DNA from: Thamnidium elegans
Taxonomy: Eukaryota > Mucoromycota > Mucoromycetes > Mucorales > Mucoraceae
Direction of reading: 5' to 3'
Length of the DNA stretch: 64,000 nucleotides
NCBI GenBank assembly: GCA_025201345.1
Contig: JAIXMG010000001.1
Coordinates: 2,480,001-2,544,000 of the forward strand
Shown here one piece after another: positions 24,094-35,769 of this stretch. The position numbers and the translations under genes were made by a program. The notes beneath the pieces were generated by a model. That model did not search any database and was not told the origin of the DNA. It saw only the letters and a list, made by a program, of their open reading frames with translations. Positions within the stretch are counted from its first letter, which is position 1; every line of letters begins with the position of its first letter.

Positions 24094-24429
24094 AAAAAAT
24101 ATATTACGTATATTTTTGTTTTTCATTTTTCTTTTAATAATAATAATAATAAAAAAAATATATTTTATACAAGATAAAATATACTTTTTTTAAATATTTT
24201 TGGGGTTAACAAAAAATTTGGGTAATCTTCCTTAGTTTCCCGCATCCACGGAAATCTTTAGTAAAAGGCGAAAGATTTATCCGATATGAAAACGAGAAAG
24301 AAGTACAAAGAAACTAAAATATTTTATGAATTTTGTCCCCTTTTTATAGTTTTTTGAAGCGTAAAAATTTTTTAACTATTTATAAGTCTCACCACAGTCA
24401 CGGTTACAAGTCTAACCTATTTTAAATTT
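24094..24429. other. Convergent spacer
   Basis: This AT-rich gap lies between the 3' ends of the plus-strand kinase and a minus-strand ORF. No feature beyond A/T runs is visible. Confidence 0.45.
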
Positions 24430-24963
24430 TTATTTGTATTGTGCAACAGTGTGCCATAGTTTATCCACCCGTTGTAAAATATTAGCTACCACGACAGGCA
24501 AGGAATTATAGTCCACAAAAGTAAAATTCTCTATCCAAACTAGCATATACATTTCTTCAAACGTTTGACACGTCAACAAGTTTTCCGTTTGTGATATACT
24601 TTGTAATAAGCAATTGATCATTTCGAGTGCAAACAGTTCCCCCTGCCCTATCGTTTTAAAATCACTCTCTTGCATACGTTTTGAGCTTCTTAAAATACTT
24701 AAACACAGCAGCAGCTTATCAAGATATATGTTCCAGTTTCCTATGCCTTCACACATATAGCTAGTATCTTTTGGAAATCTGTAATTCTCTGTAACTGGAG
24801 CATCACAACTTATTAGATTAGGAATATTTGAACTTTCAAAGATGTGTGAGCGCAGCCTGTGCAAGTATGCCATCATATCATTTACGTGATACCATTTCAG
24901 TGTTTGTGGAATAAAAAGAGATTGTTGACGCCAGTTTCGATAGTAACCCTTCATGATTACCAA
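24430..24963 (-). CDS. Hypothetical 177-residue protein
   Basis: Single open frame with ATG at 24963; an ATG three codons later may be the true start. The product is helical, with many Leu, Ile, Asn and aromatic residues, no signal peptide and no clear membrane helix. A stretch WYHVNDMMAYLHRLRSHIFE and a C-terminal LPVVVANILQRVDKLWHTVA suggest a compact helical domain. I do not recognise a family. Composition is unlike a chance ORF (balanced, with Trp and Cys), so a real gene is likely. Confidence 0.5.
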   Translation of the reverse strand: MVIMKGYYRNWRQQSLFIPQTLKWYHVNDMMAYLHRLRSHIFESSNIPNLISCDAPVTENYRFPKDTSYMCEGIGNWNIYLDKLLLCLSILRSSKRMQESDFKTIGQGELFALEMINCLLQSISQTENLLTCQTFEEMYMLVWIENFTFVDYNSLPVVVANILQRVDKLWHTVAQYK

Positions 24964-25717
24964 TATATATAAAAAAAGTGTGAGAAAAAAAAGTGTAAAA
25001 AAATGAAATCAATGGTTTTTTTTTTTTTTTTATCTTTATAAAAGTACTGATAAATTAAAGTTAACTATTGATAACGTATATATAACTGGTATTGTGTTTC
25101 TTAAATCAATATTTACTTTCTCTTTTTGTATGCACATTTCTTTCATGTGTAGAGCAGTTGGATACCCTTCTGTCATCTTAAACACGTTTTTTTTTTTTTT
25201 TTTCTAACTCGGAAAATGAATTATACCAAAGACACGAATTTAGAAAGAAAAATAAAATAACCCCGTTGATCAAATAAAATCAGATATAAAACTAGCACCA
25301 AAAGAAAACATAAATGCCGTAATACTGACAACATTACAGATATAAAAAAAAAAAAAGAATATTTCTATTCTATAACGCGCGTATATAATAGTTATAAGAA
25401 AACATCTAGTCAAAAAGTGACTCTTTACTTGCATGAATTACGACATCGCTTAAATATTTAATTTTTTCACTTGATCTTTTTTCCAAAGAATCTTGTGAGA
25501 AATTGCCGTGTGCAATGTAATAATATACCGGATATTATTCTTTCCCTTCTCTGTCCCCCCTCTCTTTCTGTCTCCACTGAAATGCGACTTACTCATTATC
25601 ATCATTGGTTTCGTTTTCATCTGTGACGGGTATAAAGTATTTATAAAATAGTCCCGGCTAGTTTCATTTTTTCCTTTTAGCAAATTTCTTTTTTTTATCT
25701 TTCTTCTTAAATAAATT
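24964..25717. other. Divergent spacer upstream of the thioesterase gene
   Basis: 750 bp of AT-rich sequence with T runs near 25017-25031 and 25188-25204. A 77-residue minus-strand frame at 25450-25683 has no features and is ignored. The promoters of the 177-residue gene and the thioesterase gene should lie here. Confidence 0.45.
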
Positions 25718-27459
25718 ATGTGGCATACCTGTCAAAGATATCAACAACCATTACAAAAAGCTTTTTCACATGGTCAGTTTAAACAATTCGTTAATAAACA
25801 TGCCTTACTACGTGTCGCTACCCTTCACTCTTCAAGAAAGATGAGTAATACAAATGGTAAGATTTTTATATACTACTTTAGAAAACAAATTATTCAACTT
25901 TTATTTGATCAAGCTGTTCCAGCAACAGTTTATACTGTTAGACCTAAAGGTTTTTGGATGGATAAAATTCTGGAGCATGAATCAAAGAAACAAGTACCAA
26001 GTTCAGCTCCTCCTAAACCTCGTAAATTAATTGACAAAACAGTAAGGTTTTTTCTTTTTCTTTTTTTTTTTTGTCTGTTTAATTGGGTTTACTAATTTTG
26101 AACTTCCGTTATTTTTTTCCTTTTTTTGAAGATGTCTGATAGTTATATTGAAGAATACTTACCTTTCAAATCAAACCCTAAACTTTTGGATGAATATATC
26201 TTTTCTGATGGAAAAATTCGCACAGGAAAGCTTTTAGAAGGTAAAAAAAAAACAGAAAAAGAATTGGTATGCCGCGTTTTTTTTTTTTAACTTTTTGTGT
26301 AGATTTGGATGCTCTCGCTGGTGCTATTGGCTATAAACACATTGATAATGGAGATCAAGACGCTCCGCCCATCACAATTGTTACCGCTAGTGTTGATAGA
26401 CTAGATTTATTTTTACCTGAGGCCGGTATTGAAAATTATAACCTTAGTGGTCATGTAAGTTATGTTGGTAACAGTTCCATGGAGAGTAAGTATTAATATA
26501 AAAAAAAAGGGGGGGGGCGAGAAAGGTTTTAAGACACAACAGTTATTAAACCCTTTATTTTAGTTTTTATTAAGGCCGAGACTGTACCTGGGAGTGTAGA
26601 AGGTACTTATATTAGAGATGGTATGGACAACCCAGAGAACTTGGGCATCCTTACGAAAAACACGGTTTTGGCTACTCGATTCACGATGGTTGCTCTTGAC
26701 TCTGTCACACAAAAACCCACCAAAATCAACCCACTTAAATTAACATCTCCTGCCGAAGAAAGACTCTTTGAGATGGCAGAAGCTAATAAAAAGAGAAAGA
26801 AGCGTGCAGCCGAGACATCTTTATTGCGTCAGCCTCCGACACCAGAGGAACGTCTTGATATCCACGATATTTTCTTGCAGTACTCTCAGTATATCAACGG
26901 TACAGGTGATGATGCATTCACAAGCTCCCAATCCTCGGATGAAATGCAACCTCTACCTAGTAACCTCGTTTGGATGTGTGATACAAAGATTGAAAGTAAT
27001 TTTTTAATGCAACCTCAAGATAGAAATATCCATAACAATATCTTTGGTGGTTATTTGATGCGTCGTGCTTATGAGCTTGCTTATGCGAATACTGCACTCT
27101 TTATGAAGACCTCGTCTCCTACTTTATTATCAATGGATGAAGTTACGTTTAGAAAACCGGTGCATGTAGGCACTCTTTTGAATTTAAGATCGGGTATAGT
27201 CTTATCTGAGGGATACCCTCATCGATCTGTTCAAGTGCGGGTTATTGCAGAGGTCATCAATATTGAAAAGGGAACACGGGAAACGACAAATGTTTTCCAT
27301 TTCACATTAGCCTCCGGTGATGATAAAGTGAAACTCCGTCGTATCCTGCCTAAAACTTATGCCGAGACTATGCTTTGGATTGATGCTAAACGTAGACGTT
27401 TCCAAGGTATTCATGCTAGACATGCCATGTTGGAAGCTGGCATAGAACAACAATACTAA
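25718..27459 (+). CDS. Mitochondrial acyl-CoA thioesterase, ACOT9-like
   Basis: Five exons, with the last (from about 26564) carrying most of the protein. The N-terminus (MWHTCQRYQQPLQKAFSHG, then HALLRVATLHSSRK) is rich in basic residues and free of acids, as in a mitochondrial presequence. Two hot-dog domains follow: the first spans the middle exons (KLLEDLDALAGAIGYKH ... ASVDRLDLFLP), the second includes PQDRNIHNNIFGGYLMRRAY and DEVTFRKPVHVGTLL. The HNNIFGGYLMR motif is the acyl-CoA hydrolase signature of the double hot-dog ACOT9/ACOT8-type enzymes. The enzyme would release free fatty acid from CoA esters in the matrix. Junctions give in-frame KT-MSDSY, LLE-DLDAL and SME-IFIKAE. Confidence 0.88.
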
Positions 27460-27701
27460 ATTATTAATACGTCTCCCTTCCTTTCTTTTTTTACATGATA
27501 CTTTTTTTTTTTTTTTTTTTTTTTTGCATTTTATATATAAACTTTCATCCCATCCTTTTTACTTTTTTTCAAATAAAAAAAACAATAAAAAAAAAAAAAA
27601 AGAAGAAATAAAAAAAGAATAAATAAAAAAAAAGAAGAAATAAAAAAAAAAGAGGTATTTATTTTATTGGAAAAATTACAAAGTGGGCGATTATATTTTC
27701 T
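27460..27701. terminator. Convergent 3' regions of the thioesterase and aldo-keto reductase genes
   Basis: About 240 bp with a T run (27502-27525) and A-rich repeats of the AAAGAAGAAATAAAA type (27585-27655). Only transcript ends are expected here. Confidence 0.4.
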
Positions 27702-28725
27702 TTAATCGAAAAGAGGCAAGTTGAAACCATAGGTCATGGGATCATTGAATCTTTGGTTGGTCTTGAGAGAGTCTAAAGTCTTGTTATCCTCGGCATCAAA
27801 CTTGATGTTCATGATATCCAAATTGCTTTCCATTCTTCCAGAGTGAACACTCTTGGGAATAACAGCAAACTCGCGATCCAAAGCCCAGCGTAACAAAACT
27901 TGACCAGCGGAAACACTGTGCTTCTCTGCAACGCTCTTGACATCAGCATGTTCGAGCAAAGAAGTATACGACTTACCGGAATCGGTCAAGTCAACATAAG
28001 AGGTAGGACCGAAAGAAGAGTAAGCAGTGATGTGAATATCTTGTTCTCTAACCCACTTGACCAAACGTTCTTGAGGCAAATAAGGATGGAGTTCGATTTG
28101 TAAAACGGCAGGCTTGATTCTGGCATAAGTAAGCAAGTCCAAGATGGCTTGACAGTTGAAGTTGGCAATACCAATGTTACGAGTTAACTTTGCATCGACC
28201 AATTTTTCTAACTCAGCCCAACATTCATGGATGGGGGAACGCTCAAAGGCAATAGACTTGGCATCACCAACATACCATCCAGGAGGATAGTTGTCAGCAG
28301 GAGAGACGTAGTGCAAAGGAACGGGGACTATTATAACGCGTAAATATTTTCAACCATTATCACTAAAGCTTTATAATATACTTACAATGAATAAGATAAA
28401 GATCAAAGTACTCAAGTCCAGAATCCTTTAATTGTCTATCGAAAGCAGCACGAACATGGTTCTTACTGTGGAAGGTGTTCCATAACTTGGTGACAATGAA
28501 AAGATCTTCTCTCTTTACCAAACCTTCATCAATGGCCTTTCTGATACCGCGACCAACTTCAACTTCGTTACCATAATCACAGGCGCCATCGAAAAGACGG
28601 TATCCGGTCTTGATAGCTTGGTAGATGGTCTCTTCAGCATCCTTGGTATCAATCTTCCAACAGCCGAAACCGCGGATAGGCATCTTGTCGCCAGTTCTGT
28701 TCAAAGTAAGATAATCAGCAGTCAT
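27702..28725 (-). CDS. Aldo-keto reductase, xylose-reductase-like
   Basis: Phase-checked model of two exons, 28725-28386 and 28327-27702, giving 321 residues, the usual length. The TIM-barrel AKR catalytic residues are visible: Asp in [13 protein letters not shown], Tyr in the same motif, Lys in IVTKLWN and His in LYLIH. After splicing the sequence reads [15 protein letters not shown] and PPGWYV, closely recalling yeast D-xylose reductases (IHFP...Y-x-PPGW). The cofactor segment [15 protein letters not shown] and the end NQRFNDP fit too. The likely reaction is NADPH-dependent reduction of aldoses such as xylose or related aldehydes. The promoter contains a short (TG)n tract just upstream of the start. 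Confidence 0.92.
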
Positions 28726-31157
28726 TTTTTAAGTATTTGTGTGTGTGTGTGTGTGAAAAACTAAAAAAAAAGAAGAAATGATAAAAACTAAATAAAAGGA
28801 CCTCTATATATACTCTTTTTTTTTTCCCCCTAGTTGAATGACCGCTAAAAGTTTCGTTGCACTAAAAATCACCTAGCTACATATTACGCACGTAAAAAAA
28901 AAAAAAAGAAAAACTTTAAATCTTCCCACATTTGCTTTTTCTTTTGCTGTATATCTTATTCAATAATACAAGATTAATTGTAGGTTTTTTGCATCTTTGA
29001 AAAACTATATGGGGATATTTTTTTAAAAAAACTACCAAGTACCTTTACCAAAAGGAATTAGGAGCTCATTCTAATCCACATCATTTTAAATTCCAAGATT
29101 TACCATTTTCCCGCGGAGCTAATTTCACCGCTTTTTTTTTTTAGCTTCTCTTCCCCCCGTAGATTTTCCCTTTTCTGTATTCTCCCAGTCTGGCTTATAG
29201 CCCCTTCCGGGGAATTGTTTTTGTACGGGAAATGATCACTCAATAAGAAAACATATGACTATTAGGACGAAAAAACTTCCGTACTTCTCTCATCAATTAT
29301 GTATAACGTGAACTATTACAATAAACACTATATAAACCGAATATAATACACGTATTAAAAAAAAAATATAGTAGTTATATCCGTCCTTGTCTAATTGTAA
29401 ATGATTGGAAGGGATTTTTTTTTTATACCTTGTTATAGTATTTTTTTTTTCCGGCGAGTCTTCCTGTAGTACGTTTTATTTTCTTAGTAATGAGGTTTGA
29501 AAATTAGCAAATCAATTTCTTGTATTAACAAAATGATTTACAAGACTATGACGAAAGTGATCAAACTTGTTACGCCGCAAGATTACGTAAGAAGTATAAA
29601 AAAAAAAAGGGCAACGTATCACACCCCCCTGGAAGCTGTGTTTTTCGGGTTTAGTACTCCCATTGAATTCAAATACCCGGTATTTGTTGTAAAGTTTTTC
29701 CCTTTGCTGCGGTGTCGATTGACTTTAAAGTGAAAAAGAAAAACGGGTAATTTTGTTGTATTTGGTTTTATGTTTTAAATGGCAACACATTAGAAACTAA
29801 CGGTATTTAAGATACTCTTTTAAAAGTTCTTTTGAGCGGGGGTTATTTAGTTCGTTATAATAGGTGCTAGATAACTTTGTTGTTATTTTTATTACCTGGA
29901 AATATAATTATACCAATGTCATATATTGGTATACATACCTATAGCTCTTAAGCCGAAACAAACAAACATTTATTTGTTTCGTGTACCTTTAAATGACCGT
30001 TGTGGGCGGCTGCTAGACACAAATCCTACAACTTACTACTACATAGAACTTTACATACACAGTGACAACGCATCGGTAGACTGTCTTAGAAATCGTATGG
30101 TGATGCTATGTGATGTATATTTTCTCAGATTCCATATAGTCTCGCCCTATGAATCATCTATTTCATAAGCTCCTCTATCGTGTTTTATATAGAGTTCTCT
30201 ACCTATCTTTTCTTGCTTCAATGCCTTCTTAGTTTCGAACACTGGATAAGTTTACAAAAGTTAAAATGTAGTATATTATAACTGGAAAACATATAATTTT
30301 ATTTTTTTTAAAAAAAACCTCTGCCTAGTGGTGATGCTTTTCTAGCAGCTATCTAAAAGAGGATTGAATATTTTTTCCGAATAGCTTAACCTGCATAAAA
30401 ACTGTAAAATGAATTTTAGAAGAAAAGGAGTAATCTTCGAATTAGGAAAAACTATTGCAGTACTGTGTTTCGGCGAACTATCTACATTTAACTTATAAAG
30501 CTGTATAGCTATCCGCCATTAATACAGCTTCATAAAGGAATAGAATATCCCATTCGTATCAGTTCTTGATAATTAGAGCTACATCAATTTTCATTTTTGA
30601 ATAGTAACATAGAAAAGTTAATATCGAGAAAAATGATGTCTATGGTTAACTATCATACACATTATAGCTTAAGTAAATAAAGAGTATACGAGTAAACACT
30701 TTTAATTACTCTATATACGATAAGATAAATGTTTTAATTTAATTTTTAATTTTTCATACTATATGTTTGGCATGCATTTGGTAGATAGAGAAAAACAAAT
30801 GATGCTTCATGTATAAATAAAAATGTTTGGTGCCTAACTGATTACACTAACTGATTTTTTTTGGATATTCGCCTACTAACCATAACATGTACATGACGCG
30901 AAAATATAAACAATCGAAATAAATAGCACGTGCTACATGTCTTGGATATATACTCCAATAAATTTGCACTGTTATGCTTTTTTCTTTTTTTTTTTAACCG
31001 CTGATGTATAACTCTGCTATAACATGAAAGTTATATTTTTATGCGTACTCGATTTTTATTATGTGTGTTGTCGACTTTCTTTATAGAAAATATATTCGCA
31101 CTAAATATAGTATCTCCGAGTCGATAAACAAAAGCATCCCCCTTGAAACACACAAAA

Positions 31158-31189
31158 GGTTCCAGCTTAAATGGGTTCCAGCTTAAATG
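31158..31189. repeat. Perfect tandem duplication of a 16-bp unit
   Basis: GGTTCCAGCTTAAATG occurs at 31158-31173 and again immediately at 31174-31189. Confidence 0.9.
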
Positions 31190-31272
31190 ATTATGCCATG
31201 GTGCTAAATTTTTGACCAATCATGGCAAGCTAAATTAGGGAATTCTGAAATATTCGTTCTCTATCATAAATC

Positions 31273-31329
31273 AAAAGGGCAAAAGGGCAAAAGGGCAAAA
31301 GGGCAAAAAAAAAAAAAAAAAAAAAAAAA
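31273..31329. repeat. (AAAAGGGC)x4 followed by an A tract
   Basis: Four perfect copies of AAAAGGGC at 31273-31304 run directly into 25 A residues (31305-31329). Confidence 0.9.
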
Positions 31330-31925
31330 CTTGTCGTCTATCACACAAGTAAGTTGCTACGATATCATTCCAATTCACTTGAAAATAATAAGCACTTTTT
31401 CTACTAGCGGAGATTGATATATACGTAATCCAGTTTTTTTTTTTGTCAAAGTGGGGAAGGTTACCTATATCATCTGAGATTCAAATACATTAGAATACTT
31501 TTTTCTTTTCTGTAATGCTATGCATGAGCCATACAGTTTAACAAAGAGTAACATGTACTGATAAAGAGTAAATATGAGAAACAAGCATATGAATGAGTAA
31601 GAATGAGTGATAGAAAGATAAAAAAGAAAGGAATTAAAGAAAGGAATTAAAGAAAGGAAATAATGTGGTAATGGTTAAATGTATATCAACAATGTGACTC
31701 AGGATGATAAAGTTATAATATGAGTCACAGTTTCTCTACAAATCTGGGGTAAAAAAAAATTGGATTCTCCAAAGTTAGAAATTTGAGATAACAGCCGATC
31801 GGATTGTTATTATTTACTCCGCGTACAAAAAATAATATATAATAAGCTTAGATTATTTCATTACCTTTTTTTTTTTATTATTTATACACTTTTTCTCATT
31901 CACTCTTTTATTTCATCAAGTTAAA

Positions 31926-33243
31926 ATGTCTGGAATTAAAATTAATACTGCTAAGCCTAAGCACTTTATCACTACTGCTGATTATACCGCCGAACAACTT
32001 TTTGATTTAGTTGACCGTTCAATTCAATTCAAGGTTGAATCAAAGTATAATTATCCCAAGGCTAGAACTGAACGTCCTTTGGATGGTAAAACCGTTGGCC
32101 TTCTCTTCTCTAAGAGATCAACCCGTACTCGTGTTGCTACAGAAACTGCCGTTGGATATTTAGGTAAATAATAATTTATACATTCTGGATTTGTGTAAGC
32201 TTTTTTTTGTTGTTGTTGACATTTTATATTAAATTAGGTGGTAATGCTATGTTCTTGGGTGGTCAAGACATTCAACTTGGTGTCAATGAGTCTTTGCTCG
32301 ATACCACTCGTGTTGTCAGCTCAATGGTTGATGGTATTATGGCTCGTGTTGGTGGACATCACGAAATTGAGGTATGACCAAATTATAGTATACAGTGCCT
32401 ATGAAAAAAAAAAATAGAAGCTGTATATGGAAATTATTAAAGATCATCTAGAAAACATTTATCTAAACATTTTTTATTTTTCATCAAAAATAAATAAATA
32501 GACTCTCGCTAAAGAATCTGCAGTACCAGTAGTAAATGCTTTGTCTGACAAGTATCATCCTACTCAAATTTTGGCTGATTTAATGACTCTTCATGAGTTT
32601 TATCACAACAAGAAGAACAATGTCCCTGCTGGCGTTTACTCTGCTCACACTCAACATCCCCGCGAAACCTTGAAGGGCTTAAAGGTTGCATGGGTTGGTG
32701 ATGCTAACAATATTCTTCAGGAAATCCTTGTTGCTTTCCCCAAGTGTGGTATTAGTGTTTCTGCTGCTTGTCCTCCAGGTTATACTTGCGATCAAGATGT
32801 CATTGATATCGCTCAAGCTGATGCCAAAAAGACCGGTGCTACTGTCTTCTTCACCACTAGCCCTGAAGAAGCTATCAAGGATTGTGATGTTATTGTAACA
32901 GATACTTGGTAAGTTTTTTTTTTTTAAAAAAAAAAAAAGAGTCTTGGTTTTGAAATATTAGATATTAATCTGGGACAAATTAAATAGGGTCAGTATGGGT
33001 CAAGAAGAAGAAAAGAAGAAGCGTCTCGCAGAATTTGCCGGTTACCAAGTTACAAATGACTTGGCTGCCCGTGGCGGTGCCAAGAGTGATTGGATTTTCA
33101 TGCATTGTCTTCCCCGTAAGCCCGAGGAGGTGGATGATGAAGTCTTCTACTCTGAACGTTCTGTAGTGTTCCCTGAAGCTGAGAACAGAAAGTGGACCAT
33201 CCTTGCTGTATTTGATGCCTTATTAGTTAGAGGAGGTATCTAG
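31926..33243 (+). CDS. ARG3: Ornithine carbamoyltransferase
   Basis: Phase-checked model of four exons, 31926-32163, 32238-32371, 32502-32908 and 32988-33243, giving 344 residues. The carbamoyl-phosphate motif reads SKRSTRTR, followed by the HPTQ motif ([11 protein letters not shown]), the ornithine loop region VSMGQEEE and the catalytic HCLPRK. The enzyme condenses ornithine and carbamoyl phosphate to citrulline in arginine synthesis. The N-terminus ([20 protein letters not shown]) goes directly into the catalytic fold and has no obvious Arg-rich presequence, so a cytosolic enzyme, as in Saccharomyces cerevisiae, is likely. Exon junctions fall at [27 protein letters not shown] and VTDTW-VSMGQ. 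Confidence 0.96.
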
Positions 33244-35178
33244 GTGTAGCTTACATTGTACAAAAATTATTTTTAAAAATCCTGCTGATTATTTAAAAAA
33301 ATGTTAATATTTTCCTTATATAAATAAATCCCCATATTTCCCTTTTTCCGACATCTATGTATTTTATTTACAATTATAATAGCGTTTATGTCAGTGTGAA
33401 AAATTAAAGGCATATGAAAAGAATACAAGGAAAAAAAAAAAAACCTTGAGTGACGTACACGTACACGTACAACACGGGTACTGATTGTAACCTGTACATG
33501 GTTCAGCTATGTATCACATTTAGAATAAAGTTTAAACAGCCATTGCTTTCAAATGCCGGCAATCTGTTCCCTTTGAAAAAATATAAATATGTTGATAAAC
33601 GGGATTTGTAAAATTGTATATACTAGATAAAAAAAAAAGCATATATATATATATATATGGCGACCATCTGGTGTCAAGGAAGCTAGAAGAAACTTTTTGA
33701 AAACCATTGTTTTCCCAACTACAATGCATTGCTGCTTTTTTGCATAAAAAAATTTGACACTTGAAGTATATCTCAGTAAAAATATTTCGCATTACATCGC
33801 GACAAGCCTCTACTCAATACATATTTAATTTAAATATTTTAAAGGACTAGCTTACTAGTTAGTCTATAACTGCTGAAACATATATACGAAAACTAAATAG
33901 ATACTAAATAATGTACATTAACATAAAGAGTATCCATATAATTTAGGATATATCAGAGAATATATCCGGTCATCTCTAAAATTGGATCGTCCTATTTTAA
34001 AAGCATCAATGAAATCGAAACTTTTAGATAAACAAGTATAATCAGATTAAGAAAGAGGGAGATGGCTGATAACAAGATATGCATTTTACTAAAATATTCT
34101 ATTAGTTGTATTATATTCTAATCTGTAAAGTTTCAAATTGTTGCTACGTTTCCAAATCATTAGATTAGCAACAGAGCTTGAATAGAGCTGTAAAGCATCG
34201 AGTAGTTTAATTCATTTCGAATCCTCGGGCTGTCATTGAATAAGACTTGTAGTGTATTCATTAGAGAAAAAAAAAACTTTGAATACCAAGCTACTGAACT
34301 TGAATATTTCTTTACGAAAAAAAAATTTTTATGACAAAATTACAGTTTATAACAGTAAAAAAATAAAGTAAATAAATACGCACTGTATTACAGTCGAACA
34401 TATAAGCTTTTACAAATGTTTAAAGTAAAGAAAGGAGAGGAAAAAATTTAAAATGAATTTTACAAACAAAAAAAATAAAAATATCCCACAAGTTGTATAC
34501 TCAAAAAAAGTTCTTCAAATAATTTTTTCAATTGGAATTGATGGAACTTTGATCCTTCCATTTCATGGAAATAATGATGATACTTTTCCCGGCTTTATAC
34601 GATCAAACTCCTTGCCTTCTGGCTCGGAGACATGACGACGTACGTCTGGCCACCCACCTTGTTACTAAGGGCGTGTTTAATAAAGATCTGAATAAATCCA
34701 TCTATTACATTACATAAAAAAAAAAACGAAAATACAAATGGTTTCACTGCCCAGTTTGAGTGTAAAAAATAAATAAATTACAATACGGACTTTGAAGAGC
34801 AGTACTTCCTACCTTAATCATTGGAGCTCAACGCGAAGGGTTTCAAGTTAACTTTTTTTTGAGCCCGTGAGTTATTTAATAACCCTAGCAAAAGCATTAG
34901 TCGACCGAAAAATAGAATCAAAGAATAATAGAATTGCAATTCGGTCTAACAATGCTTTTGTCTGATGCCTCAGACATAGAGTTAATAATATCACTTACAT
35001 CGCACTCCAACGTCTTTTTCTTATACTAAAATGTTACATCTTTGTGTCTGTAATTCACTCCGCCCCAAGTTGCGGATAATCATTACTCCAACTGACAGCC
35101 TGTGTGTGCATTTACAGGGTATTCTAACAATTCTTTTTGTTTTTTTTTTTACCTAAATCAATATACAACAAAAATAAT
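33244..35178. other. 1.9-kb gene-free spacer
   Basis: AT-rich throughout with short A/T runs and an (AT)n tract near 33643-33657. Weak frames at 33532-33792 (-) and 34453-34635 (+) show no family features. No tRNA-like box pair was seen. Confidence 0.45.
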
Positions 35179-35645
35179 ATGTCGAATGTTGCACGTCAAT
35201 CACAGGTCTTAATGGCCCCTCTTAAACTTTACAGAGAAATTTTGCGCTCGCACCGTATGTTGCCAGCCGCTATGCGCGCATTAGGCGATGACTATGTTAA
35301 AGCCGAGTTCAAAAGACACAAGAGTATTGATAACCCTGCACATATTGTTGGGTTTGTCTCTCAATGGCAAACGTAAGCATGGAAATATATTTCTAGACGG
35401 GGAAAGTATTTATTTATTTCTTCATTAGATATTTAGACATGATGCAAAATCAAACGGCCCCACTTCCCGAGGATTCTGTCGCGCCTTCTCATGATCCTCT
35501 TGTCAGAAGTTTCAACACACCTACTGACGGTTGGGGAAAGAAAATGGACGCAGAGTTATTAGAAAAGATGAGTGATGAACAATTAGGACAACTTTATGAA
35601 TTAAGAACTGAAGTAAAGAAATCTTTGGGAGACAAGGATAAATAA
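35179..35645 (+). CDS. SDHAF3: Succinate dehydrogenase assembly factor 3 (LYR protein)
   Basis: Phase-checked model of two exons, 35179-35372 and 35429-35645, giving 136 residues. LKLYREILRSHR near the N-terminus is the LYR-type motif; RALGDDYVKAEFKRHK and SQWQTYLDMM match the Acn9/SDHAF3 family. These small mitochondrial proteins help mature the iron-sulfur subunit of complex II. The chosen ATG (35179) gives the family-like start MSNVARQSQVLMAPLK; the frame extends further upstream only through an alternative codon. Length is normal. Confidence 0.92.
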
Positions 35646-35686
35646 GTTTGTAATATAATAAAAATTATGTTTTATTATCCCCCAAG

Positions 35687-35689
<3 letters not shown>

Positions 35690-35718
<29 letters not shown>
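35690..35718. repeat. (GA)n microsatellite
   Basis: About 14 GA units lie just after the SDHAF3 gene, followed by a (TG)-rich stretch near 35730-35750. Confidence 0.85.
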
Positions 35719-35720
<2 letters not shown>

Positions 35721-35769
35721 AGCACTTATGTATGTGTGTATGTGTGTGTAAGGGGGAAGGATTCGTTAT

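Larger units (their letters stand above)
28726..31925. other. 3.2-kb gene-poor region
   Basis: Short frames such as 29497-29733 and 29926-30168 lack domains and start on weak codons; I do not support them. The right half holds simple tandem repeats, annotated separately. The left end should contain the aldo-keto reductase promoter and the right end the ornithine carbamoyltransferase promoter, with T-rich sequence just before the start. Confidence 0.5.

Noticed and set aside
26768..27007. Alternative frame within the thioesterase gene
   Set aside because: Out-of-frame shadow of the hot-dog domain exon.
31259..31310. Possible CRISPR-like or telomere-like array
   Set aside because: Units are 8 bp, directly abutting, four copies, with no spacers; a simple tandem repeat in a eukaryotic genome.
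34200..34240. TTCGAATCC resembling a tRNA T-loop
   Set aside because: No matching acceptor stem, D-arm or A box could be found around it.
34453..34635. 60-residue plus-strand frame
   Set aside because: Isolated short frame in an AT-rich spacer without family features.
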